Below are positions 25,228 through 56,765 of a stretch of 64,000 nucleotides of DNA, one piece after another. The position numbers and the translations under genes are program-made. The DNA is from Mastigias papua (lineage: Eukaryota; Cnidaria; Scyphozoa; Rhizostomeae; Mastigiidae), in the NCBI GenBank assembly GCA_964019165.1, contig OZ025274.1, forward strand, positions 12,696,407 to 12,760,406. The letters run 5' to 3'. Within the stretch, counting starts at the first letter, position 1; each line of letters opens with the position of its first letter. The notes beneath the pieces are model-generated. The model worked only from the letters and a program-made list of their open reading frames with translations, did not search any database and was not told where the DNA came from.

Positions 25228-25275
25228 TTACTTTCGGTCACGGTCACGGTCAAGGTCACGGTCACGGTCACGGAT
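25228..25275 (+). repeat. (GGTCAC)n hexanucleotide repeat
   Basis: About eight imperfect GGTCAC units with one GGTCAA variant. In two forward frames it would encode alternating RS or TV dipeptides, but no gene context supports translation. Confidence 0.9.
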
Positions 25276-25834
25276 AACAACATTCTTGTACTACGGAAAG
25301 CTCTCACAATTGACTGTTTAGCGCGCGCAAGTGATTCCACGCGCGCGATTGGCAGCCCCCCTCTAATTTACTCATTGAAAGGACTGCTATTTAGCTTGCA
25401 ATTTTTAGCTTATGACATAATTATTATGCATTTCATTGTGCTAACTTAAAAAGAAACCAAAACTTCATATACACTCTTTTTCTTTACAAGAAAGATGTTA
25501 TAAGAACACGAGCCTCAAAAATTTATTGAAAATTAAGACAAATTAAGAACAACCTGAGGCTGGAGCACTGTCGTAAAATGATTTGAAACTCACATAAAAC
25601 TTGTTCAACTCTACAATGTTTGCTAAAAGTCCTCGAAACACCCAAATCATCAGTGCGCAAAGAAAGTCATAAGTGCACAACGACTTTTAGCAAGGATGAT
25701 ATATCTGTAAGAATGTATATCTTTTATCTTCTGCTAATGTTATTCCAAATAATACCTGTTTCATAAACATCCAATGTTCTCTTGAATATTGTCTAATATC
25801 TACATTGCTTACACCCAAATAATTTCAGAAGAAA

Positions 25835-25838
25835 TTAA
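25835..25838. repeat. TTAA target-site duplication, left
   Basis: TTAA directly abuts the left terminal repeat (TTAA|GGTAGCTCACC). An identical TTAA abuts the right end at 28661-28664. Confidence 0.85.
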
Positions 25839-28660
25839 GGTAGCTCACCTACAAATAGATGAATTTTTCCTTGGTTTGATCTATACTAACCTAAACCAAT
25901 GAAATTAAGAGATTGAACCAAGGTAGTAATTTTTTGTGCAAAAAATTAGCATTAATTATCATAATTATGACGTCATCATAATAACTATTTTGAAAAAGTT
26001 CGAATTTTTGACAGGCTGCTGTGGCAAAACCATAAGGTATATTTCTGTCAAATTTTCTGTGTTAGTGAGAAACAGATAGTTGCAGGGCATGAACCTAAAA
26101 AATGAAGCAACCTATCCTCATACCTTGAGCAGTATCTGATTTATCCAATGAGGACCAAATTTGTCACCGGAAAGGGTGAGGAAAACTTCAATAATCTGAT
26201 TATTCTATTTAATAGCACAACTCTTTTAGGTTCATGCCCTTGCCTTAGTAATGGTTGCAATAGCCTGAAAATTTGAAGTCACTAGCTCAAAAGAGTCATG
26301 AGATATTTTCTGCTAAAATTCAGCCTATAGCTAGAAATGACGTTTAGAGAAATGAAGCAATTAAGTTTTAGTGCTTCATTTGAACTAATGTCCTCCACTT
26401 TTATAGCTTTCATTACCCTCTAGTTCCTCTTGCCTGTCAATAAACCCTTTCCTAATGCTTCTGAGCTTCTTTCTTTGTCTCTTTTCTTTTTCTGAGCTCT
26501 TTCTTTGGAGGTTTTTTATACGATCCTCTGTGTGCTTAATAGATAACTGTTCAAAACAAATACCTGGACAAATATTCAAGCATTTCAGCACATCTTGTAT
26601 CCCTATAGGGCCCTCATTGAATGTAATGATGGCAGAATTTACTGCCATTTCAAGTACATCTCTTTGCACAAATATATTTTTTGGACATTTTTGCCAGATC
26701 ATATGATTTATGGCTTCATTTGAATTTTGTGTCCTACCATGGAGGCATTTTGATAGCAATTCATCTGAGCTAAGATCTTGGAAAATGGGGCGTATAATAT
26801 CATGGATCCATTTTGGAATTCCAGGTTTTCTTCTATACTTATTCCCTCCATTTATTCTATCATGTTGCCACTTGCACCAAGTATTAGCATCAGTAGGACA
26901 AAAGCGATGTCTGACAGGTTCCTCTTCAAATTCAGTACAATGCCAAAGGACAGCACCAATGGCTTTCTTCATCTTATATAGCTCTCCTTGATTCTGCCTT
27001 ATGGCAAGTCCATAATAATTTTGCATAGAATTTATGATCTTGTCTGTTAATTTGCCTCTTCCAGAGAGGGGAATACTGGTATTCTTATGCTGCTTTCTTA
27101 ATTCCCTGAGCCGTGTTCCTAATCGCTTCTGGACATGTCCAATACATTCAAGTTTGGAAGGTAAAATGCAATAATCCCTATATGGGTTTGTTTCCAATAC
27201 ATCTTTAAAGGCTGATGTGTCGCCATCCCCTAAGTATGAAGAGTAAATCAAGTTGTACTTTTCTACAGATGAAGAGAAAATAGCAACAGCACCTGCACTT
27301 TCCATTGTTCCTGATGACCTCATATGATTGACCTGGCACACATGCTTTTCAATCCAATCATCATATTCTTTAGTACCTTTCTTACTTTCCCATCTAACAC
27401 ATGTTTTACAGTATTTAGACATAACATGCCTATCTAAGCATTTCCCATGACTTATTGCAGTCACCACCCCATTCAAGGATGAATATCCTCTCTTTTGCCA
27501 TGTTCCATCTACTGATACATCACAAAGTGTGACTGAGGGGTTATCAGGGTGTTTTTTGGCTGATTTGTCCTCCTTAATCTGCTGTGCCACTTTTTTCATA
27601 CTTTGTTCAGCCACAGACTCATATGCATCAAACAATGTATTATTTACATTCTTATATGAGTTCCATGAAATTCCCTTCATATTCATTAATCTTGCAAAGG
27701 TATTCAGGCCTTCATGCCCCTTTCCTATTTCTCTGAATGCAATTACTGCTCTAACATTCACCTCAAAGAACTTCCTTCCCCTGCTTCCCTTTTTAGTATC
27801 AATTTCTTCTGAGAGAAAATTGGAAACACTCCAGTCACATTTAAGGCAAAATATCTTTAATTTGCTACAGAACCCCATCCGTTCAGCTTCCATTTCCTCC
27901 ATATCAATACGCTGAGAACAAACAGGACAAGTTCCAACCTGTCCAATAATTCTCTTCAATATCCCTGAGCTTATCAACATGAAAGTATTGGAGACAGAGA
28001 TTGACCTTTCTACATTCTCAGGGTCTCCACTCAGACATTTTTTTGCTGGTGGAGTTCCTGGAAAGTCACTTGATTCTGCTCTCCTTTTCTCGCTTGCAGA
28101 CTTGAGTCTATTGCCCTCCCCTTCCAATCTACGACGTGCTATCGAATCCTTTTTAGTGGAAACAAATTGATTACGATAAAACTGTCTCTTACGTTGATGA
28201 CGTTTGTTTTTGTTCTTCTTTGAACCCATTTCCCTGTAAACCTGAAATGACGGCGTAAACAACTTGCCACACAAAAACTAGAGAACAACATTGAACAGGC
28301 AGAGGAACCGAGAGGGACTACAGCCAGGTAACTAAGTAAAAACATTCACACAGAAACATAGAAACGAAGCTTTGATGTGAAAAAGAGGTAGAACAAATGG
28401 TGGAACGAAACCCGGGAGAAGGGGCTTCAGAACCACAGATTAGTACTTTGAAAAGGTATTGCTTTGATGTTGCTAAGGCGTTGCTAAGGTGCAAAAATGA
28501 TACTTCTTATAAAAAATGCTCAATATTGGAAAGTTATGCTTCTGAAATAGCCACAAGGTGGGCACAGTGATATTCTACAATAACTTCTCTAATGTTTTTG
28601 ATCAAAACAAAAAAGTCCCAAAATATGCTAAAAATTGGCATTATTTATAGATGAGCTACC
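25839..28660 (-). mobile_element. Complete Kolobok-like DNA transposon (TTAA target)
   Basis: A 2822-bp element with terminal inverted repeats that match at 17 of the first 19 positions (GGTAGCTCAYCTAYAAATA), bounded on both sides by TTAA. It encodes one intact transposase on the minus strand (26385-28229). The TTAA target and the Mutator-like transposase domain with a zinc-binding N-terminus fit the Kolobok superfamily; piggyBac also uses TTAA, but its ends and transposase differ. It has inserted into an older family B MITE at a TTCTTAA site. An unbroken ORF with preserved ends and target duplication implies recent activity. The family assignment is from pattern recognition, not a search. 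Confidence 0.85.
26385..28229 (-). CDS. Kolobok-like transposase (Mutator-like transposase domain), 614 aa
   Basis: A DDE-type transposase that would cut and insert the surrounding 2.8-kb element. From the ATG at 28229 the protein is 614 residues. Residues 1-65 are very basic (nuclear targeting or DNA binding). A cysteine cluster follows (C101-x2-C104, C121, C128-x2-C131) that looks like a zinc ribbon. The catalytic core then has D241 in VSVDGTWQKRGYSS, D335 and D337 in LGDGDTSAF, a C/H-rich block (CIGHVQKRLG; HRFCPTDANTWCKW) and E505 in TQNSNEAINHMIW; the last 50 residues are basic. I infer D241, D335 or D337, and E505 as the DDE triad. The frame is open 15 codons further upstream, but from a TTG. 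A TTTCAG acceptor lies between that point and the ATG, so a 5' UTR intron is possible. No stop or frameshift breaks it. Confidence 0.85.
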   Translation of the reverse strand: MGSKKNKNKRHQRKRQFYRNQFVSTKKDSIARRRLEGEGNRLKSASEKRRAESSDFPGTPPAKKCLSGDPENVERSISVSNTFMLISSGILKRIIGQVGTCPVCSQRIDMEEMEAERMGFCSKLKIFCLKCDWSVSNFLSEEIDTKKGSRGRKFFEVNVRAVIAFREIGKGHEGLNTFARLMNMKGISWNSYKNVNNTLFDAYESVAEQSMKKVAQQIKEDKSAKKHPDNPSVTLCDVSVDGTWQKRGYSSLNGVVTAISHGKCLDRHVMSKYCKTCVRWESKKGTKEYDDWIEKHVCQVNHMRSSGTMESAGAVAIFSSSVEKYNLIYSSYLGDGDTSAFKDVLETNPYRDYCILPSKLECIGHVQKRLGTRLRELRKQHKNTSIPLSGRGKLTDKIINSMQNYYGLAIRQNQGELYKMKKAIGAVLWHCTEFEEEPVRHRFCPTDANTWCKWQHDRINGGNKYRRKPGIPKWIHDIIRPIFQDLSSDELLSKCLHGRTQNSNEAINHMIWQKCPKNIFVQRDVLEMAVNSAIITFNEGPIGIQDVLKCLNICPGICFEQLSIKHTEDRIKNLQRKSSEKEKRQRKKLRSIRKGFIDRQEELEGNESYKSGGH

Positions 28661-28664
28661 TTAA
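28661..28664. repeat. TTAA target-site duplication, right
   Basis: TTAA directly follows the right terminal repeat (GATGAGCTACC|TTAA), matching the left copy at 25835-25838. Confidence 0.85.
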
Positions 28665-28751
28665 GAACAATTCAGCCTCAAAATTTTGGAAAAATTAACA
28701 ACAGCCAGCCTGAACCTCAATTTTACTGATTCTTATAAAAAAGAGTGTATA

Positions 28752-29770
28752 ACAAAACCTAACTGAACAAAAATTACCAAAACAAAAATACAAATTTATT
28801 TGTATTTACTGGTAATAATCGAAAACACTCTGATTTAAGAGCTACTGCTGTTTGTAATTATATTCTGTGTTCATAGTCATATCTGGACCAATTTGCGAAA
28901 ATGTCAGTAATGTGAAATGTTGTCCCTAGTTCCCTACGATGGCATTTAGGCTTGAAAATACCCGATGCATTGCGTAGGGAGGTGCGGTGTACGGAAGGCG
29001 CACGTCTGTCTCAGTTATAACTTAAGTGCACCGAAAAGAGTATATTATTGTATCGAATGGGACCTCCAAGGCCCCAACAGACTCGATTCACACTAATACT
29101 ACGTGGCTATCAAATCAGAAATTCCATTGGTATATAGATAGATCAAAGAGATTTTTGGAACATGTCAGATTTTTTGGATGTGTTGAATATTCCCCGCTAA
29201 AAGTTGAAATAAATTCAGCACGTAATATGGTTTGCGACTCAATTGTGTACAGGAACCGTGAAAGCTGGCGAGAAACATCTCAAGTAACTCCGCATGTGCA
29301 TACGTAAAAATAACCTGATGAAAGAGACAAGATTCTAGTGAATAATGTGGCTTACATCAAGTACTACCATTATGATTATTTGAATAAAAGCGTAGTTTTC
29401 TTTTAATATTTCAATTTCTTGCGTTTACAGGGCCCCAAGGTAGTCATAAGTCTTGCTCCTCGGGGTTGGTACCACTGCAGTAATATGAAGTAGTGTCGCT
29501 TGTAAGTCTGCACTGCAATGTCTTAGTGGATATATAAAAAAGAAACGACACGACAACCATCGTAGCAGTATGCCTGCTATTTTTTGTAGTGTAAGTTAAA
29601 CTAGGAACAAAACACATAGCAGTCTCTAGCTACAGCTGACAAACAAAATTCAGTGAGCTTTAGCAATCTTCCCCAATAATATCATGATATTGACAAACTG
29701 CATGAAAAGAAAACAAATATATATTTAACTGCATTGTATAAAATATATCTAATTATTTTATAAACTTTAG
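28752..29770. other. Unassigned sequence downstream of the nested transposon
   Basis: A 93-codon plus frame (29026-29307) without convincing splice sites occupies the middle. The rest is AT-rich and non-coding in appearance. Confidence 0.35.
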
Positions 29771-29867
29771 TTGAATATCAGATCAGGAGAGCAGCGGGTT
29801 TGGGGGCAATGGCATAGAGGAGACACGGGAGACACCTTGCTTGCAAGGGAGATCTCGTTTGAATTCA
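29771..29867 (+). CDS. Candidate internal exon, unknown product
   Basis: Acceptor ATAAACTTTAG at 29770, then 32 codons and one base to a consensus donor (TTCA|GTAAGTAT). The encoded stretch (LNIRSGEQRVWGQWHRGDTG then DTLLAREISFEF) is protein-like and the exon is far more GC-rich than its flanks. It enters in phase 0 and leaves in phase 1. No partner exons are recognised. A minus-strand frame covers the same bases (29767-30135) with its own donor-like CTTG|GTAAGG, so strand is uncertain. Confidence 0.25.
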
Positions 29868-32139
29868 GTAAGTATGATTCATTAAGGAACCACGGATTTA
29901 GCTCATGACTTTGCTGCAAAGTTCGCAGGTTTCCGGCTTTCTCGCCGTATTCCTTACCAAGGCAAACTCTGTTGACGCAAGACACTGCTGCCAAATGGTT
30001 GTGATATGATAAAGCATAAAGATTCTCAAAGCATCTGATATTTCGGTGTGATGTGATAATCCTATGCCAGGTAAAAATCGATGTATACATTAGATCTTGT
30101 CCCCAAAACAAAAATGCCCCACCGCACTCCTTCACAAGTGACAGGATTTAGTGAATTAATATATAAACTATATATGATATAACGGTTTATACAATACGAT
30201 CAGGAGGGCTTCTAGATGCAATAATTATGTACAATAATCAAAGTGATGTTGAATCGTTTGGCCTGGGCAGTTCTTGGTAGTCAAATTGGTAAGAAAGAGA
30301 TCAATAAATGTGCATGGTAGTTTCAAAAACTGGGGAGTACTCTTGAATACCATTGTAAGGACTACGTAAGAGTGAAATCGTTTACTAATGGTATAATAAT
30401 GGAAGGTCGCGAAAATTTGTTGAGCAAATGCAAGAGAGACACTAGAGGTGAACAAGTGAAAATTTGGTAATGAGTCAGATGAAAATTTGCCATGTCTATC
30501 AGTCCAAAATGCTGTCAAACAAAATCAGAATTGGCTTCTTTACGATAATTCTTCAAGAAAAGCCTCTAAACTCTGCATCAGACCTATTATCATATGATTT
30601 CTTACATTTCTGTTGATGAAGTTACTTCTACATTGCACCATCTATGAGACCCATGAATTATTGGAGGATGTTGCCGTCAAACGGTAGTTAAAATTAAAAG
30701 GCTGGGGTAGACGCGAGAATAGTTTTCTGCTTATAGGACGAGACAAACCATTCAGTCAAGAGCTCCCTTATACGCATTTTCAAAACGTTTTCAAATGGAC
30801 AAGAATAAAACATGGTTAGTAAGTATAATTTGGTTATTTCTAGGCTTCACCTACATCCTGGTGTTGCTCGTATGGCAAGTTTCGTTTCATTACTGCACAC
30901 TGCAATCTAGCTAAAGCCTGATATTATCATTGTCAAGCAAGAACACATACGCTGCACGTATTAGAGCAATACCACATGGTATTCTTTTCCCCATGCTATT
31001 TACACATCACATATATTTAGTCGTCAAACAAACTGGTATCGTTATACAGCAGGTCAAACTCTACAAACTCTACACTAAGAACTCTGAGTTTACGTCTAAC
31101 ATGTAACTGATACTCATAAACAAGACGCAATTAACACTTTGCAAGTGGATCTTGGAAATGCGTCTTGATAATGACGATGACCCAAAAAATGCAGGATTCG
31201 AAAATTTTCCATAAGTTAAGAAGACAGTTTGGTTGGAAATTACCGACCAGGTCTGAATAAGAAAAATGCCTGCCAATACATAAAACCATTTCATATATTT
31301 CCGAGTGTAGAAAGAGTTTTCCGTAACTGTACAAAAACAGCAATGAAGGATTAAACAGTGATGATTAGGATAATCATAAAGTAACATAAACACTATACTT
31401 AGTGACCTAACATATGAAAAAAGTAACAAAGAAGTGATCTTCCGCTTTGTGAAAAAATGCAGCTTAAAAGGGCTTTGTAGTACAGTATTTTCTCGATTAT
31501 GTGTTCCTCGACTGACCGGTTGCTTCAGATATAAAAAATGTTTTGCTATCTGCTTAGTTGTATGTTTCGTCTATGCTTTGGTTTTACAAGTTTTGAACTG
31601 TGCACGTTGGTTTTTTGTTTATGTTTGGTTTTACAAGTTGGTGCCATTCTTATTTCATTACCTCGATAGTCATTTACCAAGAAAGTTTTTGATTCCACAA
31701 CTTTGCATTCAAGTTTCAGGTCAAGTCGATAAGATCATCTCTAGAAGATCTAAGTGCAAACAGAGAAAGTGTGTCGCCTGAGATATTACGCACGCAAGAT
31801 GTTACTTTGAAGTCAGAATTGTCCAAGACAAAGGACAAATATTATTTTAAATAATACAAGTTCCAGGTTGAAGTGACCTGCACAGTAATACCATTCATCG
31901 TTATGGAAAGGAGAGAGGACAAAGAATTGTGGTTATTTAAGGGAAGGCAACAGTACGGATGCCTGGAAAGGAATTAACGTACGGTTTCTTTACACAAGGA
32001 AAAACTCGCATGGAAAAGCAAGCAACAAATACTAGTCGATCCGAACAAGGTTTAAAGACCCGAAAAAGTCTATAGATAACGATAGACCATATCATCAACC
32101 TATACTTTGAAACTAAGATGCTATTTACATTGGGTGCGT
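29868..32139. other. 3' flank of AKAP10, no gene seen
   Basis: Open frames of 97-122 codons occur on both strands (for example 31434-31781 plus, which starts with GTG and is cysteine- and aromatic-rich), but none has an ATG context, splice structure or recognisable product. No clear AATAAA poly(A) signal could be tied to the AKAP10 stop at 32140. Confidence 0.4.
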
Positions 32140-52603
<20,464 letters not shown>

Positions 52604-53671
52604 TTTATTTGTAAATCATAAATAGGTCAAATATTTTCACACAGGAGTGAAAATAAGCCCATCTCTTAAAAGTCACTGCAAGCAAAAACAATCAACCATT
52701 GAAGTTATTACTAATTTAAGAGTGTGACAAAATGTTAAAACACTATAAAGCAATAAGCAAAATTGTTCTCTAAGCCGTATCTCTTCAGCTATCCATTTAG
52801 TGGAAGATTGAAATACAGAAGAGCATTACTATATAAAACATTTGCCTGAAATCAATACATACATCACTTGTTGAGAATGGTAGGTCATAGAATAACTTTT
52901 GCTACTATATGATAAGCAATATCTACATCAAAATCTAAAACAATGACATTTATCAACCATTGTTTCTGGATGAAATGTATAGAACAGGAATTTTACCAAC
53001 AATCTAACAATTATTGCATCATCTGTAAGGGCAATGTCATTTATTGGACATACATTATGGAGCAAATCATTGGGAGAAGAACTATAGACAGAGTGTGTAT
53101 ATGGTACAAGGAATAGATGAAGACCAAAAACTCGGCTGCATGATAGCATTAAAGAAATACACTGGAAGAGTTTTGCTACCATCTATAGGCTGTGTCACAT
53201 GATAGAGCTATATGGAGGTGCCACAGGATAGAGCTATATGGAGAATCATGGCAGTTCAGTTTTTAATTATCCATTTGATGATGATGATATGAAAAAAAAA
53301 ATTACATTAATATGCAAAACAATGACATGTATTAAGTGGTGTCTTTAGATAAAATAAATAGAACAGAAATTTTCCTACTGTACTAATCTGGGATGGATAA
53401 ATTGATGGCCTTCTGTGAAAGATTACTAAGGTAGAGCATTTTCCCTCCAAAAAACTTCACTACTAATGCCAAGAAAAACTGTACAAACTCATATTTCTTT
53501 GTGATTTTCTTTCAGGGCAAACTACATTTTTGTAAGGATGATATAATGCCCATGAAAATATGTCTAGAAGGGTGAGGGCAATCATCTGTGTCAAACAAAA
53601 AGGCTACTAGAATCACTGCACTTAAGAACTACTTAGTAATATCAAGGTTTTCATAGCACACAGTTCTACAC

Positions 53672-53962
53672 AAAATTTGCAGTTCTAAAAATGCTGTGTG
53701 CAGTTCTTGAGAGAGATCTACACAGGTTACATTGCATATCTAATATGAGAGATTTTGTAGAGTGTTGTCTATACATTGCCATCCCCCAAAAAGGCATGGC
53801 AACAGAACTTGCATACTCTCAGTGCCTGCCTGTCAGATGCATGTTGTCTATGCTTGTATGAATCAAGGGTTATTTCTCAATATAGTAGCCAGGAGAAAAA
53901 TTTGCAATTCTAAAAACTCTGCATGCAGTTCTAGAGAGAGATCTATCCAGACTACATTCTAC
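53672..53962 (+). repeat. Diverged direct repeat pair
   Basis: 53672-53737 and 53896-53962 share AAAATTTGCARTTCTAAAAA, then GTGCAGTTCTNGAGAGAGAT and a CCAGRYTACATT-like end, about 75-80% identical by eye. It is a duplicated non-coding segment. Confidence 0.6.
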
Positions 53963-54276
53963 ACTGCTGAGACAGATTCTATTTAAAGTAGATTGTTGCT
54001 GATACATTTTCATTTCCAATAAGCATGAAAAGCATTTGCATAATATCTATGCAATATTGTACTAATAGAAATAAACAAATCAGCTCTCCACACCCTTGAT
54101 AGACCAAAGTAGGATAAACATAAAACTCTATGGTATGACTTCCCTTTAGATTTGGAAGAGCAAATGGAAGAATTTTGTATTGTTCAAAAATACTTCCCTT
54201 TTTGCTGCTACCATTGGAACATTCCCGGATAAGGTGACATGGTTTTAGTAAAGTTCAGGTAGTGAGACATTGAGTG

Positions 54277-54804
54277 GGGATGGCAATGTTACCTTACAAA
54301 TAAGGCCCACATTATATATATGGGGCTGACATATCCGGCCCATGCAAATAAGACCATATAAACTACTTTTCTGATATTTCCTGTCGTTCATTAAGTAATT
54401 ATTTGTAAATACTTGTGAGGTGAGAAGTTCCACTCTGCAGTAAAATAACATTTAGTCCTGATTTGGGTACCATTCCTACTCCTCTATGTGTGGAGGGTTA
54501 CCTTACATATACACACCTGACAAATATGGCCCTGACATATACCCCCCACATTACAAATATGGCCTACATTACATATATGGCCCACATTACATATACGGCC
54601 CTGACATACACAGTTCATAAAAATACCGTAAATCGTTGAAATAGCCCTCTGGGATCGTATTTTTGATATTTTTGTAGTAACATCGAGGTAAAATATAATA
54701 TAAATATTGTAAAAGTGGTATATATGAGCTCATTTGCATGGGCCGTATACGTCAGGCCCCTATATGTAATATGGGCCGTATGTGCAAGGTAACATTGCTA
54801 CCCC
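54277..54804. mobile_element. Long-TIR MITE with octamer motifs in both arms
   Basis: Arms of about 90 bp: left TGGCAATGTTACCTTACAAA, TAAGGCCCACATTATATATA and CCGGCCCATGCAAATAAG; the right arm is its reverse complement with substitutions (GGTAGCAATGTTACCTTGCA, CGGCCCATGCAAATGAG). Each arm holds a perfect ATGCAAAT octamer (54342-54349 and 54732-54739). The interior has repeated GACATATA and CCCACATTACATATA words. It is non-coding. Confidence 0.7.
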
Positions 54805-54909
54805 AAGTCAACACATCAGCAATATCGAAACAGAATTACTCTGAAATGAAAAATTAATCATAACAAAGGAATATAGAATTGAAAAGAATTAAAACAATAA
54901 CTTACACAG

Positions 54910-55167
54910 GAGGTCATTGTTGAAGCTTCAAATTACACTTCTTTTGGTGCTCATTCACCCGGATCTATTTGCGGAAGCAATGTTCCACCTTCAGTACAAC
55001 GAAGAAATGGTGGTGCAACTCGAGACAGCAAACTTCTGTGTATAGGGGAGAGTTGTTTATACTCAAAAATGAGAATACTCGTAGACATACATATTACAGT
55101 CCACTGGTTATTCCAAATCAAGTTTCCTTTCAGACCACTCACTTTTTGCATCAAATGCTGCATATAG
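54910..55167 (+). CDS. Candidate exon, unknown product
   Basis: An acceptor-like ACTTACACAG is followed by 85 codons to a TAG. The first 50 codons look strongly protein-like (EVIVEASNYTSFGAHSPGSI, CGSNVPPSVQRRNGGATRDS). Composition deteriorates later, and another plus frame stays open to 55331, suggesting a frameshift. A minus-strand frame also covers it. It could be a decayed retroelement or gene piece; no family is recognised. Confidence 0.25.
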   Translation, partial: EVIVEASNYTSFGAHSPGSICGSNVPPSVQRRNGGATRDSKLLCIGESCLYSKMRILVDIHITVHWLFQIKFPFRPLTFCIKCCI

Positions 55168-56279
55168 AGTTTGATTATCAAGAAGCAACCATTTTTTGTC
55201 AACCAGCCTCTACTTCACCAGTAGTGTCTCACTTTCAACCTTGGATGATAATGGCGATAATGGCAATGGATGATAGGGGCCACAGGGGATCTCTTTCGAG
55301 AGGGACTTTATCGAAGGGAGGGGGGGGGTAACTTGAATCTTTATGGAACTGAACTGACCAATGGAAAAACGCTTTGCAATTTCAAACACTTACTCAACCG
55401 ATTGTCATGAATGGAACTGTAGGATTTGGAAGTAATTTTCCTTAGAAATTTTAGCTTTCATGATAATCTTCACTTTTTGTTGGTTTAATGGTGGCAATTA
55501 GCTTACCTTCTGTGCTAAATTTTAGTTTGCCCACGTTATATGTAAGAATCTCATTCAATCAAACAGACAAAAGGTCATGGATGCTATAGATTTTCAATTT
55601 CCATCTTATATTGGTTAGCATGGCAAGAGTTCGTTCAGTAAGTACAATGCTCCCCAAAAGTCCTCAGGACACTTATAAAAAACTGATAAAAAACCACTTT
55701 CTTCTATATATTTTCATAGTTGCTACAAACATGCAGCCCCCTTCCCCCTAGAACAATGTTGATTTGTTTGTGGGACACTTGACGTTGGCGTGCAAGCGAA
55801 ATTTTCCTATTATCGCATATACTTCTCCAAAAAACCAACATTTTTTCAGGGGGAGAAGGGAGTGAAAGTCCATTGCAGAATACAAAAAGTGCAAAGTGTC
55901 CCAAGACTTTTGGCGCTGATGCTTAGAAAGTGAAGCTGATGCATGGGAAGAAGACCAAAACCAAATTGTCTTTGACAACTTGCTAGACATTTCATAAGAG
56001 GACATCAGCATTGTGACTCCGGAAAATTGTTGTTTTTCTAAATCATATTTTCTATCTATTTAGAACACACCAAGAAAATAGGCCGATTCAAAAGTAGGCA
56101 GCAAAATTTCGATCCAAAAATAGGCCGCGACTTATTTTCGAGGAAATATGGTAGATGCAATGTTATCGCTTAAGTCTGCCCCTGACGCTGTTTATTTAGA
56201 AAGGTTTTCCATCCATACCTTCAGACATACTAATTATACTGATGCAAAACTCACATGGCCAGTGCATTTGACCTCTACA

Positions 56280-56765
56280 TGTCTTTTTTATAAGTAGCCA
56301 GTTTATAAGCAACCTAGTACTAGACACGCAAAAATTTAAGAAACTTTTAGATCTAAAACGAAAGAGTTAAGGAACTTTAGAAATTTCTGTGCTATTTCAC
56401 AGTTTGGGGTTTGAGAGAAAGATATGCGCACTTTATGACAAATGGCACATTGGAACAATTACCTGGTTCAAAGCAAAACTGAACCAATACCGTATCCTTT
56501 TCGAGGACAAAAGTGAAGATTATACAAAGTTTACCGAAATTAACAACGTGCATGAGGCTGATTTAGATTTAGAACCGCACTAACGTCTTTTTTTGTCATC
56601 AGGCTAATAGTCCGGTATATCCATGTGTTTTATATCGTTTTCAATGCAGTCTTTTTTCATTAAATTAAGGAACTTTCAAAAAACTTTTAGAACTAAATTG
56701 TGACCATAAAGTGAGAAACTTTTAGTGCTAGGCCTTGAGCTAGGTTTCTTATAAAAAACCGGTAG
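56280..56765. mobile_element. MITE, family A
   Basis: Left end GTCTTTTTTATAAGTAGCCA, right end GGTTTCTTATAAAAAACCGG. The interior has AAGAAACTTTTAGATCTAAA and GAAACTTTTAGTGCTAGGCC, as in the copies at 16080 and 21558. Confidence 0.65.

Larger units (their letters stand above)
25472..28747. mobile_element. MITE, family B, split by the Kolobok-like element
   Basis: Left end CACTCTTTTTCTTTACAAGAA at 25472 and right end TTCTTATAAAAAAGAGTG at 28747 are inverted ends, flanked on both sides by TATA (25468-25471 and 28748-28751), a likely target duplication (TA or TATA). The two halves (25472-25834 and 28665-28747) are separated by the Kolobok-like element. The right half matches the family B copy at 6698-6790 in reverse. 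Confidence 0.65.

Noticed and set aside
25228..25275. RS-repeat (SR-protein-like) coding segment
   Set aside because: It is only the hexanucleotide GGTCAC repeat translated; there is no flanking RNA-binding domain or gene structure.
31434..31781. 115-codon plus-strand frame rich in Cys, Phe and Tyr
   Set aside because: It starts with GTG, has no ATG context or splice sites, and resembles the amino-acid bias of AT-rich non-coding DNA.
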